A DNA stretch of 36,122 nt, taken from positions 1-36,122 of the forward strand of contig NZ_NQMR01000009.1 in NCBI RefSeq assembly GCF_002276045.1, in the 5' to 3' direction. This DNA is from Pseudoalteromonas sp. NBT06-2. Lineage in GTDB: Bacteria > Pseudomonadota > Gammaproteobacteria > Enterobacterales > Alteromonadaceae. A program made the translations under genes and the position numbers. Positions 1-7,953 of the stretch are shown here, piece by piece; the first letter of the stretch is position 1, and the number at the start of each line of letters is the position of its first letter. The notes beneath the pieces were generated by a model. It was not told where the DNA came from, did no database searches, and saw only the letters and a program-made list of their open reading frames with translations.

Positions 1-337
1 TCTAATTTATTTTCTGTGATTAAACTTTGAAGTGCCAAGGGTATATATACCCATGCAACATGATAATGCGTGATTTTAGCAAGTCGAAAAGCGTGTCAAA
101 TACGAGGCATAAGATGTGTCGTTAAGTCATTCTCAACAAATATCTTATAACAACGCTGTTGGCCGCTTATCGTCTTGCCCTACAGGAGTTGAGTAGAAAA
201 CGATACGGCACTATGATTCATCAGGGAATGCATGAATTACAAATAATTCCTTGTACTCGTATCCTACCCAAGTTCTGAAACCTACATTTTCAAGTAGCAC
301 GCGTATATATTAAGCATTTTTTTGAAAAGCTATTAAA
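1..337. other. Non-coding edge region downstream of the export operon
   Basis: I see no gene here. A perfect 14-base palindrome, GGGTATATATACCC, lies at 39-52. The minus strand has no clear intrinsic terminator after the permease stop at 338, so the end of the operon transcript is not defined. Confidence 0.5.
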
Positions 338-1573
338 TTAGTCACTCTGCAAAGCATCTATCGGATCAAGCTTTGATGCTTTAATAGCGGGATAAACACC
401 AAAAATTAATCCTACCATAGCACATATGCTAAATGACAAAACAATCGCTGTTAATGACCATGAAACAGCCCACTGAGAATAAATAGAAATTAACTCTGAC
501 AGCAAGATGCCAAAAAATACGCCTAAAATACCGCCTAGAATTGAAATTGTAAAACTCTCTGAAATAAACTGTAGTTGAATATCTTTTTGAGTTGCGCCAA
601 TAGCACGTAATAAGCCAATTTCCTTAGTACGTTCAAGTACAGTGGCAAGCATAATATTCATAATGCCAATACCACCAACCAATAATGAAATACCTGCAAC
701 ACACGACATTACAATATTAAATATCTGCTGTGTTTGTTTTTGCTGCGCAAGTAAAGCTGCAGGGATCACTAACGTATAATCATCCACTTTGTTATGGCGA
801 CGGGCTAATAAATGACTCACAGCTTTAGCAGCTTCAATTGGATCTACAGACTTATTGATCTTTAGCTTTAAACTTGTGATTTCACTATCTAAATCTTTAC
901 TCGCAAATTTATGTATAGATGTTTTAAGTGGTACAAATACTCGGCTTTGTGCCCCTCCGAGTTTAATACCTTGAAACTCTTGTTTTTTCAAAAATGGGGC
1001 TTCTAACACACCAACTACTTTAAACCATAAATGATTTATTTTGATGTTTTTTCCCACTGCACCGCCTAATGGGAATAACTGCTTTGCAGTAGCTGAACCT
1101 AATAATGCAACTTGTGAAAAACTTAAATCATCATCGTCATTGAGTAAACGCCCTTGTGCTAAATTAAATTTAGATAATTCAAAAAAGCTTGAGCTGACAC
1201 CAATTGCTTCTCCATCACTTTTACCTTTAGAGCTGAAAAGACTATAGGTATCAATTAATTTTTGAGCGCTAAAAGCCTCGACAAAAGGTAAAGCTTTTGC
1301 TGCTATTTCACCATCTCTAATACTTAACCCTGCTGAGTGTTTACGCTGCTCTTTAAGCTCTTTATCTTCAAATTCCTTAGCTTCAATAATTAAATTATGC
1401 AAACCCATAGTATCTATCATTTTTAAGGCTTCGCGTTCTGCACCTTCACCGATATTAAGCATAGCAATTACCGCACCGACACCAAAAATCATACCTAATA
1501 AAGTAAGCAAAGTACGTAATTTATGCTGAGCTAGCTCTGCAGCGGTATCAATAAATATATCAAGATATTTCAT
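338..1573 (-). CDS. MacB/FtsX-type ABC transporter permease
   Basis: Inner-membrane permease of a type VII (MacB-like) ABC system, 411 residues. An N-terminal membrane segment lies at about residues 19-43, followed by a large periplasmic MacB-type core domain (about 45-280). The C-terminal FtsX domain holds three more membrane segments; it contains the signature ERTKEIGLLRAIGA and ends in a YPAIKASKLDPIDALQ-type tail. This is the four-helix architecture of MacB/LolC-like permeases, which couple ATP hydrolysis to periplasmic movement rather than passing substrate through the membrane. The ATPase is not fused but is encoded separately at the start of the same operon. The start codon directly follows the TAA of the adaptor upstream. 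The family call is firm; the exported substrate is unknown. Confidence 0.88.
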   Translation of the reverse strand: MKYLDIFIDTAAELAQHKLRTLLTLLGMIFGVGAVIAMLNIGEGAEREALKMIDTMGLHNLIIEAKEFEDKELKEQRKHSAGLSIRDGEIAAKALPFVEAFSAQKLIDTYSLFSSKGKSDGEAIGVSSSFFELSKFNLAQGRLLNDDDDLSFSQVALLGSATAKQLFPLGGAVGKNIKINHLWFKVVGVLEAPFLKKQEFQGIKLGGAQSRVFVPLKTSIHKFASKDLDSEITSLKLKINKSVDPIEAAKAVSHLLARRHNKVDDYTLVIPAALLAQQKQTQQIFNIVMSCVAGISLLVGGIGIMNIMLATVLERTKEIGLLRAIGATQKDIQLQFISESFTISILGGILGVFFGILLSELISIYSQWAVSWSLTAIVLSFSICAMVGLIFGVYPAIKASKLDPIDALQSD

Positions 1574-2755
1574 TTAGTTTTGCTCCTGATCCATTAAAGA
1601 TATTTCCTGGCCAGCTTCTAATCCAGTCAATATTTCAACATGGCTTAAACTTGCTTGCCCTAATGTTACTGCTGCCATAGTTAATTCATCATCTTGATAG
1701 AGATATACAAATGATTGGTTTTCTTTAGTGTATATCGCCTGTAGCGGCACGATTAATTTAGATGCTGGTTTTGCGATTTCAATATTTGCTTGCAATTTTC
1801 TACCTGGAACAAAAAGCTTAGGGTTTTGTTCGTCTAAAGCGACGATGACTTCAAAGTATTTTTGCGGATCCCCTCTTTTTATTGATGCAGGAAAAGGTGC
1901 AACAGATTCAACCACTCCCTTAAAGGGTAAATTTGCATAAGCAAATAATTGTAAATTTACTTTTTTACCTTCAGCTAAATCAATTGCTTCGCTTTCAATG
2001 ACATATAATTTAGCTTTCATTTGCGTAATATTTGGTAACTCAGCAATTTTTTCACCTGGCCACATTGATTGACCTGCTCTGGGTTTTTCACCACGCCAGT
2101 TTGTTTTATATACTAATAAACCATCATGCGGTGCTTTGATTTCTAATTGGTTTAAACTATCGTTAAGTAAGTCGAGCTTTCCTTGATGTTGATCTTGCTG
2201 CATTTTCAATAAGCCCATATCTCCAGCCGAACTTTCATTGAAACTATCACTTTTCCAATTTAAATAATCTTGCTTAGAGCCAAGGTAAGCTGTGTTTTGC
2301 AATGAGTCTATTATTTCTAATTTAGAACGGATCCTTTCATCATCAATTGAGAATTTTTCAGCAAAAAGTTTTTCCTGATCTATGATTAAAATATCCTTAC
2401 TGATAGCATCAAGCTCTTTACTTAAAACACCTGTTTTTTCAATAATGTCTTGTTTAGTAATCGCGAGTTCATTTTCTTTCTCTCGACTTTTCACTAACAT
2501 AGCTTCACCATCAAAACGCGCGATGACATCACCTTGTTTAACCATAGAAAACTCTGGTGCGAGCCATGAAATATTCTGTACGCCAGTACGTGAAACAGGG
2601 GTACTCACAACAGTCGCTTTAGCAGCAAACAACTCTCCTTTTGCAGGTATGCTGACAGCAAAGTTTTCATTTTTTACTATGTACTTTAAAGTCGCGTTCT
2701 GCTCAGAGTTACAAGCTAATAAAAATAGCATAGGTATAAAAATTAATTTATTCAT
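1574..2755 (-). CDS. HlyD/RND-type periplasmic adaptor lipoprotein (third adaptor)
   Basis: Membrane-fusion protein of 393 residues that should bridge the inner-membrane permease to an outer-membrane partner. The N-terminus has a short signal peptide with lipobox LLAC (Cys at about residue 15), so it is a predicted lipoprotein. An alpha-helical hairpin lies around residues 85-205. The second half-lipoyl motif, KAPHDGLLVYKTNWRGEKP, follows at about 207-226, and beta-barrel and membrane-proximal domains make up the C-terminal half. It shares the W-x-GEK-x-x-G signature with the two adaptors upstream, which indicates old duplications. The start overlaps the previous stop by 4 bp (ATGA). The role is inferred from the family; no outer-membrane channel gene is in view. 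Confidence 0.85.
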   Translation of the reverse strand: MNKLIFIPMLFLLACNSEQNATLKYIVKNENFAVSIPAKGELFAAKATVVSTPVSRTGVQNISWLAPEFSMVKQGDVIARFDGEAMLVKSREKENELAITKQDIIEKTGVLSKELDAISKDILIIDQEKLFAEKFSIDDERIRSKLEIIDSLQNTAYLGSKQDYLNWKSDSFNESSAGDMGLLKMQQDQHQGKLDLLNDSLNQLEIKAPHDGLLVYKTNWRGEKPRAGQSMWPGEKIAELPNITQMKAKLYVIESEAIDLAEGKKVNLQLFAYANLPFKGVVESVAPFPASIKRGDPQKYFEVIVALDEQNPKLFVPGRKLQANIEIAKPASKLIVPLQAIYTKENQSFVYLYQDDELTMAAVTLGQASLSHVEILTGLEAGQEISLMDQEQN

Positions 2756-3900
2756 AGCGCAACTACATCTCCTTGTTTTACACCTTTAGCCAACACAACT
2801 TTGTTACCTATGATATGTGCCACTTCTACTGGTTTCTCTACGCCAGATTCTAAAGTGATCATTTTACTATCAGACAAATCTTTCACAGCTTCTATAGGTA
2901 AAGTTAACGCTTTATCAAGTACCTTAGTGATCACCTCTATACGGGCTGTCATACCAGGGAGCATCACTGATGAGTTAGTTTTATCAAATTCAATGATGGT
3001 ATCTAAAATACGCTTTTTATCTTGAGGAGATTTATTTCTAAAGACACGACCTAAGTTGACCACTTTCCCGCTAAAACTTTGATCTTGAGTGCCATCAAGT
3101 ATAATTTTTACTTTTTGCCCTAATGCCAACTTACCACTATCAGACTCCGCAACTTGTGCCTTTAACTGCATCTGTTCTATAACAGCTAATTCAAGGATAG
3201 GTTGACCAAACTGTATACTCTCTCCTACAGCTGGTTTTTCTCCTTCCCAATTTGCTTTATAAATCACCATACCATCCATAGGTGCTTTAACTTTTAACCT
3301 TTCAATATCTTTATTAAAGTCATCTATTTCTGCAGCAAGCCTGTCTACTCTCCCCTGTGCTAACTTAAGATTTAACACACTATTCTTTTTATGAAAATTT
3401 AATTTTTCTTGTGACAAAAACAAATCATTTTGCGCTACAGTAAAGTCGATTGCAGATTTTTTCCTATCATTCTCAGAACGACTATTATCAACAATTTCAG
3501 CTTTGCGTTTTGCTTTTTCAAACTCCATTTCCTTTTCGGCTACCGCTAAGATTAATTCTTGCTCGGTTGCGATTTCTTTGATTTTTTTATTGTCTAATTC
3601 CTTTTGAGCACGGTCTAACTCAACCTGCTTATCAAACAATCTATCTGTTATTTTTTTATCATCAAAAGAGACCAATAATTCTCCTTTTTTTACTTGGGAA
3701 TTTTCAGGGAGTAACTGCTTTATTTGATACTGCCACATTCTAGATATTGAAGGTGGAGCTATTATAGCTGTTTGCTTAGACTCTAGTTCTCCGCTTGCAT
3801 AAACAATCACTTCAACTTTCTCTTCTTTTACAGCTTCGTTTGCTACTTGTTCACAGCCAAGTAATAAAAATAATATAGATAATATTAAAAACCTATTCAT
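2752..3900 (-). CDS. HlyD/RND-type periplasmic adaptor lipoprotein (second adaptor)
   Basis: Adaptor of 382 residues. The N-terminus carries lipobox LLGC (Cys at about residue 16), so the mature protein should be lipid-anchored. A long, charged, coiled-coil hairpin rich in Lys and Glu spans about residues 85-200. The lipoyl half-motif KAPMDGMVIYKANWEGEKP follows, then a beta-barrel domain (about 235-300) and a C-terminal membrane-proximal domain. Its start overlaps the upstream adaptor stop by 8 bp and its end overlaps the next gene by 4 bp, so the three adaptors are translationally coupled. Two lipoprotein adaptors in a row suggest a mixed adaptor ring rather than redundancy, which is inference. 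Confidence 0.85.
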   Translation of the reverse strand: MNRFLILSILFLLLGCEQVANEAVKEEKVEVIVYASGELESKQTAIIAPPSISRMWQYQIKQLLPENSQVKKGELLVSFDDKKITDRLFDKQVELDRAQKELDNKKIKEIATEQELILAVAEKEMEFEKAKRKAEIVDNSRSENDRKKSAIDFTVAQNDLFLSQEKLNFHKKNSVLNLKLAQGRVDRLAAEIDDFNKDIERLKVKAPMDGMVIYKANWEGEKPAVGESIQFGQPILELAVIEQMQLKAQVAESDSGKLALGQKVKIILDGTQDQSFSGKVVNLGRVFRNKSPQDKKRILDTIIEFDKTNSSVMLPGMTARIEVITKVLDKALTLPIEAVKDLSDSKMITLESGVEKPVEVAHIIGNKVVLAKGVKQGDVVAL

Positions 3901-4849
3901 GATTTACGCCCTCGAATTCTAATTGTGCACTCATTCCCGGTAATACTTTAAAATGCGTATTAGCATTGAACTCAAAAATAGTACGATAATACACATCATT
4001 ACCCCATTCTTTTTGTGCTTCAGGTTGCGTAGAAATGTCAGCTAATTTTGCTAATAAAACAGTATTTGGATAAGCATCAAACTTCAATTTTGCACGGCTA
4101 TTTAAGATTAAGTTTTTATGATCCACTTCATGCACCCAAGCTTCAATATATAAACCATTTAAGGAGGGGATCTCTGCAATTTTCCATGCTGGTTGTGCCG
4201 TCATACCAACAAATATTTTTTCTCCACTCCAAGGGTGATTTGCATATAGCACAGGGCCTTTGCGCTGTGCATACACACTCATTTTCTTAAACTTATTTTG
4301 ATTATACTCTAACCGCTGTTGATATTTTTTAATTGTAATTTCCTGCTTAGTTAAGGCTACTCTATTAGCAACTTTAGTCTGCTTTAAAGTTGCTTGTGCC
4401 TTGACATCAGCTATCACTGCTTTTTCGAATTTTAATTGATTTTTTTTATAGTCATATTGGCTTAAATAGTCAGCAGAAACACTCGCATCAATACGTGACT
4501 TTGTCAAAAGCAGTTCTGTTCTTTTTTTTCCATACCTGGCTTCTAGTAAGCTTTGCTCATTACTACTTTTTATACGATATAATTCTTCTTCAGCTGAAAT
4601 AAGACTCGCCTTGAGTTGCTCAATTTCGCTTTGAATTGTTCCACTATCAAATACCATGACAAGATCGCCTTCTTGAGCAACTTCGCCTTCTGGCAATATC
4701 CATTGTACTTGTACTTTCCAATTTCCAGTTTTTGGTGCATAAAACGTTTGATTATCAGCGGCTTTCACTTGTCCTGATAAAATAGCTGATGCTTGTAAAG
4801 TATAAGACATTAATAACAAACCAAAACCCAGTATTATTATTTTGTACAT
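3893..4849 (-). CDS. HlyD-like periplasmic adaptor with cleavable signal peptide (first adaptor)
   Basis: Shorter adaptor-like protein, 318 residues. A hydrophobic N-terminus ends in a signal-peptidase-I-like site (QASA, about residue 22); there is no lipobox Cys, unlike the two adaptors downstream. A first half-lipoyl strand region is followed by a coiled-coil hairpin (about 75-190). The second half-motif is degenerate but keeps the NHPWSGEKIFVG version of the W-x-GEK signature shared with the other two. It ends shortly after the beta-barrel domain and lacks most of the usual membrane-proximal domain. It overlaps the ATPase gene by 13 bp and the next adaptor by 8 bp. The function is adaptor by family; the truncated C-terminus makes its exact position in a pump uncertain. 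Confidence 0.78.
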   Translation of the reverse strand: MYKIIILGFGLLLMSYTLQASAILSGQVKAADNQTFYAPKTGNWKVQVQWILPEGEVAQEGDLVMVFDSGTIQSEIEQLKASLISAEEELYRIKSSNEQSLLEARYGKKRTELLLTKSRIDASVSADYLSQYDYKKNQLKFEKAVIADVKAQATLKQTKVANRVALTKQEITIKKYQQRLEYNQNKFKKMSVYAQRKGPVLYANHPWSGEKIFVGMTAQPAWKIAEIPSLNGLYIEAWVHEVDHKNLILNSRAKLKFDAYPNTVLLAKLADISTQPEAQKEWGNDVYYRTIFEFNANTHFKVLPGMSAQLEFEGVNHE

Positions 4850-5517
4850 AACTTATCCTCAATCACCTTGCCGTCTTTCATTCGAATAATTCGATTAGCA
4901 AAGGCAGCGATATCTTCCTCATGGGTGACCATTACAATAGTTTGACCTTGTGCATGTAACTGACATAACAGCTCCATAATTTCATATGATGTTTTTGAAT
5001 CTAAATTACCTGTTGGTTCATCAGCAAAAATTACTTTTGGTTTATTAACTAAGGCTCTGGCAATTGCAACTCTTTGACGTTGACCACCTGACATTTCAAA
5101 CGGCTTATGGTGACTGCGATCTTTCAATCCAACCTTATCTAACATCTCACTACCACGTTGTTGGGCTTCTTCAGGATCAATATCGCTATATCTTAAAGGC
5201 AAAGTCACATTTTGCAGCGCACTTAATCTGGGTAGCAAATGGAATGTTTGAAAAATAAATCCTATTTTTTCATTTCTAATTTTAGATAGGCTCACATCAT
5301 CAATTTCTTTAATTGACTGCTCTGATAATAAATACTCACCCGAAGTTGGCGTATCTAGGCAGCCTAGAATATTCATTAAAGTTGACTTCCCTGAACCAGA
5401 AGTGCCCATAACAGCCACAAATTCATTATCTTGAATTGTTAATGACACATCACTTAATGCTTTAACTTGAATATCCCCTGAACCATAAGTTCGTGTGAGA
5501 TTCTCCACTCTGATCAA
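4837..5517 (-). CDS. MacB/LolD-type ABC transporter ATP-binding protein
   Basis: Cytoplasmic ATPase powering the export operon. It has Walker A GTSGSGKST, Q-loop FQTFHLLPRL, signature MSGGQRQRVAIARAL, Walker B VIFADEPTGNLDS and switch His in VMVTHEE, all typical of the LolD/MacB/FtsE group. An open reading frame extends to an ATG at 5553, but the ribosome-binding site AAGGAG lies inside that extension. A TTG at 5517, 7 nt after it, gives the usual family N-terminus (M)IRVENLTRTYGSG at 226 residues, so I prefer 5517. It is the first gene of the operon and overlaps the first adaptor by 13 bp. Confidence 0.9.
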   Translation of the reverse strand: MIRVENLTRTYGSGDIQVKALSDVSLTIQDNEFVAVMGTSGSGKSTLMNILGCLDTPTSGEYLLSEQSIKEIDDVSLSKIRNEKIGFIFQTFHLLPRLSALQNVTLPLRYSDIDPEEAQQRGSEMLDKVGLKDRSHHKPFEMSGGQRQRVAIARALVNKPKVIFADEPTGNLDSKTSYEIMELLCQLHAQGQTIVMVTHEEDIAAFANRIIRMKDGKVIEDKLCTK

Positions 5518-5890
5518 TTTCAAACTCCTTCTGTATAAAATACAAACTTTCATTCAGTAAAATAACATACAATGTAAACTGACTGAAAAGAAAATAAAGC
5601 TTTAAAAATAAATAGTTTAACATTATTTATACATGATTCATTTATAAAATAATACTAGGCTAATCTCAGTAGTAACCTTTATAAGAAATAATCAATAAAA
5701 CTTTAATGAAAATTAAATGTAAACACTACTTCTCAATGTATTTTCACAAAAGAATTAAAATTTAAGTTCTGAAAAAGCTTTGCTAAAAATAAAGGTCAAA
5801 AGTGGTAACAGTTCCATCAATTCACCGGAAGGCGGGCCGGATTGAGAAATGGTATCCCTTTTTGTGTTTTTTAAACATAAATTCAGGCAT
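5518..5890. other. Non-coding region with operon promoter zone and decayed tRNA-like copy
   Basis: The AT-rich sequence upstream of the export operon must contain its minus-strand promoter, but I cannot assign -35/-10 boxes with confidence. At about 5798-5849 a stretch resembles the tRNA-Leu 3' part at 5925-5983. Both have AAAGTGGTA-x-CAGT, then an AC(C)CGAAGGCGGG-like block followed by GGATT. This looks like a decayed second copy with an internal deletion of about 12 bases. No gene is seen. Confidence 0.4.
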
Positions 5891-5918
5891 AAAAAAACCC
5901 TTGCCAAAGGCAAGGGTT
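5891..5918 (-). terminator. Intrinsic terminator downstream of the tRNA-Leu fragment
   Basis: A perfect 10-bp stem, AACCCTTGCC / GGCAAGGGTT, with a 3-nt loop is followed on the minus strand by seven T residues. It lies 6 bp past the tRNA CCA end and is probably the original terminator of the tRNA-Leu transcript. This places chromosomal DNA on the low-coordinate side. Confidence 0.85.
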
Positions 5919-5924
5919 AAAAAG

Positions 5925-5983
5925 TGGTACCAGTAGGCGGACTCGAACCGCCACACCCGAAGGCGGGGGATTTTGAATCCCCC
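5925..5983 (-). tRNA. 3' part of tRNA-Leu(CAA), probable attachment site of the integrated element
   Basis: On the minus strand the sequence gives an anticodon stem-loop with CAA (GGGGGATTCAAAATCCCCC), a class II variable arm (GCCTTCGGGTGT), a T-arm with GGTTCGAGTCC and an acceptor end with discriminator and encoded CCA. The D-arm and 5' acceptor strand are missing: upstream of the anticodon stem the sequence becomes AT-rich and unrelated. It is therefore not a functional gene but the 3' segment left at one end of an integrated element. The integrase gene starts 130 bp away. By the usual logic the intact tRNA should be at the other end of the element; I find no second copy inside this window. 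Confidence 0.8.
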
Positions 5984-6054
5984 AACTTAAAGTAAAAACT
6001 CTTTAAAAACATAAAGCTTACAACATACTAAACTACTAATATACATAAAATATA

Positions 6055-6077
6055 CATATCATACCTAATATGATATG
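6055..6077. promoter_or_regulatory. Inverted repeat in the integrase promoter region
   Basis: A perfect 8-bp inverted repeat, CATATCAT / ATGATATG, with a 7-nt spacer lies about 40 bp before the integrase start. It is embedded in AT-rich DNA between the att site and int. It could be an operator or a recombinase/excisionase site; the sequence alone does not decide. Confidence 0.35.
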
Positions 6078-6115
6078 CTCTTTCCCTCTTTTTTTTTGCG
6101 CTACTTCGAGGTCAA

Positions 6116-7537
6116 ATGAATAAGCTTGAGCTAATGAAATACCTGATGGATCTTGACGAAAATGATGCTGAAATGCATAAAGTGGTTAAAGCAATTAAAG
6201 GGCTTCGTGATTCCGATGATTCTATCACTGCACTGCAAACCGATCTAGAGAAGCTGGAAGGAACGCTCAATTTAGACAAGGGCTTATCACTATACAGAAA
6301 TGGCATCTCTCCTTTTTTTTGGTGTAGAGTTAAACTACCTGGGTTAAATTCAGGAGACTTCAGAACAAGTACCAAGGCATCAAGCATTCAAGAAGCTACT
6401 ATGAAGGCTGGTGAAATAAGAGCTGACGTACTTGCAAGATTTGAAGCGGGAACACTTAAAGTAAACACTCGAATTTTGTGGACTTATATATGCAAAGAAG
6501 TCGAAGATATTTTAACTAAAAAAGCCGCCGATAAAATCGCGAAGAGTAGTGATAAAAGTTATAGGCCAACAGAGGCTGATTACGCAGGTATTGTTAAAAA
6601 TCACTACGCTACATTTGAAGATTTCAAGCGTTTGTCTATCACTGCTATCGAATATCCTGAACTTTGCCAGATGATGCAGCATGAAAAATTTCAGAACATG
6701 AAGAAAACAACAGCAACAAAACGCAAAACCACACTTGGATTGATATTCGATTATGCACTGCAAAAACGATACATCAAATCAGTTCCCAAGCTCCCCAAGT
6801 TCGACTTCATTGAAAGTGAAGGCGGTGATGTTTTTGACATAGATGATCGAGATTTAATTTTGATGAACTTCATGAATTTTTATGAAAGCTCAAGAAATAA
6901 CAAAATCACAAGACACAAGAGAAAATTGCTCCCTTTGTATTTTAATTTTTTGTGTGCATCAGGCATGAGACCTGGCAAAGAGGTCATGGGGCTGACATGG
7001 GGATTGCTAACCCAAGAGACATTTGTGATGAATAGGGAAAGAAAAAAAGCATATAAAATGCGTGTAGTTACCGGAAAAATGGCAAAGCACGTCAGCATCG
7101 GAAATAAGATTGAGCGCAAGAGCAGAAATTTTGTCATCAATGCTGAGACAGCTTCAACGCTTGAGCAGCTCTACTATGTACGCTATGGCATCAAGAAAAG
7201 CATTGGAGAAATAGCTGAAGAAAAACGAAATGATGTGATGTTTGCAGGTTTTGAAGGTCGAAATCCAAAGCTTGAGGAATCATTCGATCAATACATGACG
7301 TATCTAAAAAAGGTAGGGCTTAAGGGAGATTATACGCTGTACAGCTGTCGATATGAGTATATAAATGCTTGCTTAGATGCTGGCATGTCAAAAGATGATG
7401 TAGCATCACAAGTCGGTAATACTCCAGCAACCATCAATACATTTTATGAGAAATTCAATGCAATGAAACGAGCAGCTCGCATTTTATCAGCAGAAGATAT
7501 TGCTGTTTTCAATCCCGAGCCAGAAGAAGATAAATAA
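6116..7537 (+). CDS. Tyrosine recombinase (integrase) of the tRNA-Leu element
   Basis: Site-specific recombinase of 473 residues, located next to the tRNA attachment fragment and reading away from it. The C-terminal catalytic domain shows the first Arg in ASGMRPGKEVMGLTW (about residue 285), the second Arg in YSCRYEYINACLDAG (about 415-430) and the nucleophilic Tyr in TINTFYEKF (about 448). The usual box II His-x-x-Arg is changed to Ser-Cys-Arg, and the later His/Trp position reads VGN instead of LGH. It is thus a divergent member that keeps the Arg pair and Tyr. The N-terminal half resembles an arm-binding plus core-binding layout. A ribosome-binding site (GAGG) precedes the ATG. Role: insertion and excision of the element at tRNA-Leu. 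Confidence 0.85.
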   Translation: MNKLELMKYLMDLDENDAEMHKVVKAIKGLRDSDDSITALQTDLEKLEGTLNLDKGLSLYRNGISPFFWCRVKLPGLNSGDFRTSTKASSIQEATMKAGEIRADVLARFEAGTLKVNTRILWTYICKEVEDILTKKAADKIAKSSDKSYRPTEADYAGIVKNHYATFEDFKRLSITAIEYPELCQMMQHEKFQNMKKTTATKRKTTLGLIFDYALQKRYIKSVPKLPKFDFIESEGGDVFDIDDRDLILMNFMNFYESSRNNKITRHKRKLLPLYFNFLCASGMRPGKEVMGLTWGLLTQETFVMNRERKKAYKMRVVTGKMAKHVSIGNKIERKSRNFVINAETASTLEQLYYVRYGIKKSIGEIAEEKRNDVMFAGFEGRNPKLEESFDQYMTYLKKVGLKGDYTLYSCRYEYINACLDAGMSKDDVASQVGNTPATINTFYEKFNAMKRAARILSAEDIAVFNPEPEEDK

Positions 7538-7540
7538 ATT

Positions 7541-7567
7541 AAGCCGTCACCGAGGCGGTTTTTTGTG
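7541..7567 (+). terminator. Putative terminator after the integrase gene
   Basis: A short GC-rich hairpin (GCCGTC, loop ACC, GAGGCGG with one bulge) is followed by six T residues directly after the integrase stop codon. Confidence 0.6.
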
Positions 7568-7654
7568 CTCAATATTTTTTGTATTTTACCGCTACGCGAA
7601 CTTAAGCCAGGTTGTTTTTATCTACTGGATATCACATCTATTGTCATGACTATT

Positions 7655-7808
7655 TCGCACTACTCCTTTGCGACAAAAACTAAATTCACACTCACTGACT
7701 GCGAAAGCAAATTAATAAAACTGTGTTCGCACTACTTGTTTGCGAAATAGGTAAGTGGTCGCACTCATACCTTGCGAAATAAAAAATCGTCACACTCCGC
7801 CACTGCGG
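7655..7808. repeat. Array of five phased 19-bp imperfect palindromes
   Basis: Units start at 7655, 7686, 7727, 7759 and 7790. Each is 19 bp, with consensus TCRCACT-N7-TKCGR: TCGCACTACTCCTTTGCGA, TCACACTCACTGACTGCGA, TCGCACTACTTGTTTGCGA, TCGCACTCATACCTTGCGA and TCACACTCCGCCACTGCGG. The ends TCGCA and TGCGA are inverted to one another. Start-to-start spacings are 31, 41, 32 and 31 bp, close to whole helical turns, so all sites face one side of the DNA. Candidate binders are the integrase (arm sites), the replication protein (iterons) or the accessory protein encoded at 8328. Confidence 0.65.
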
Positions 7809-7905
7809 CAAGAAAAAGGAATACTGGCATCACTTTTAGCAGCGCAGCTGCTGCCCAAATCAAAAAAAGACTATGGAATTGCCAATATTGTCACTGTTGC
7901 AGCCA

Positions 7906-7953
7906 GTTAAGACTGTATTGGTGTCGCTAGTGACAGTGAAATACAGTTTTAAC
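7906..7953. promoter_or_regulatory. Large inverted repeat, candidate oriT
   Basis: Two 14-bp arms, GTTAAGACTGTATT (7906-7919) and AATACAGTTTTAAC (7940-7953), pair with one mismatch. The 20-bp spacer contains a smaller near-palindrome, GTCGCTAGTGAC. A nested cruciform 370 bp before the mobilization genes is typical of an origin of transfer, but the nic site cannot be assigned by eye. Confidence 0.45.

Noticed and set aside
338..5517. Bacteriocin or RiPP exporter assignment for the first operon
   Set aside because: No precursor peptide, peptidase domain or modification gene is visible in the flanks inside the window.
7565..7750. 61-codon open frame in the control region
   Set aside because: It begins inside the integrase terminator, overlaps the repeat array and has no family resemblance.
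7655..7808. CRISPR array
   Set aside because: Units are 19 bp, imperfect and too divergent, spacers are 12-22 bp, and there are no cas genes.
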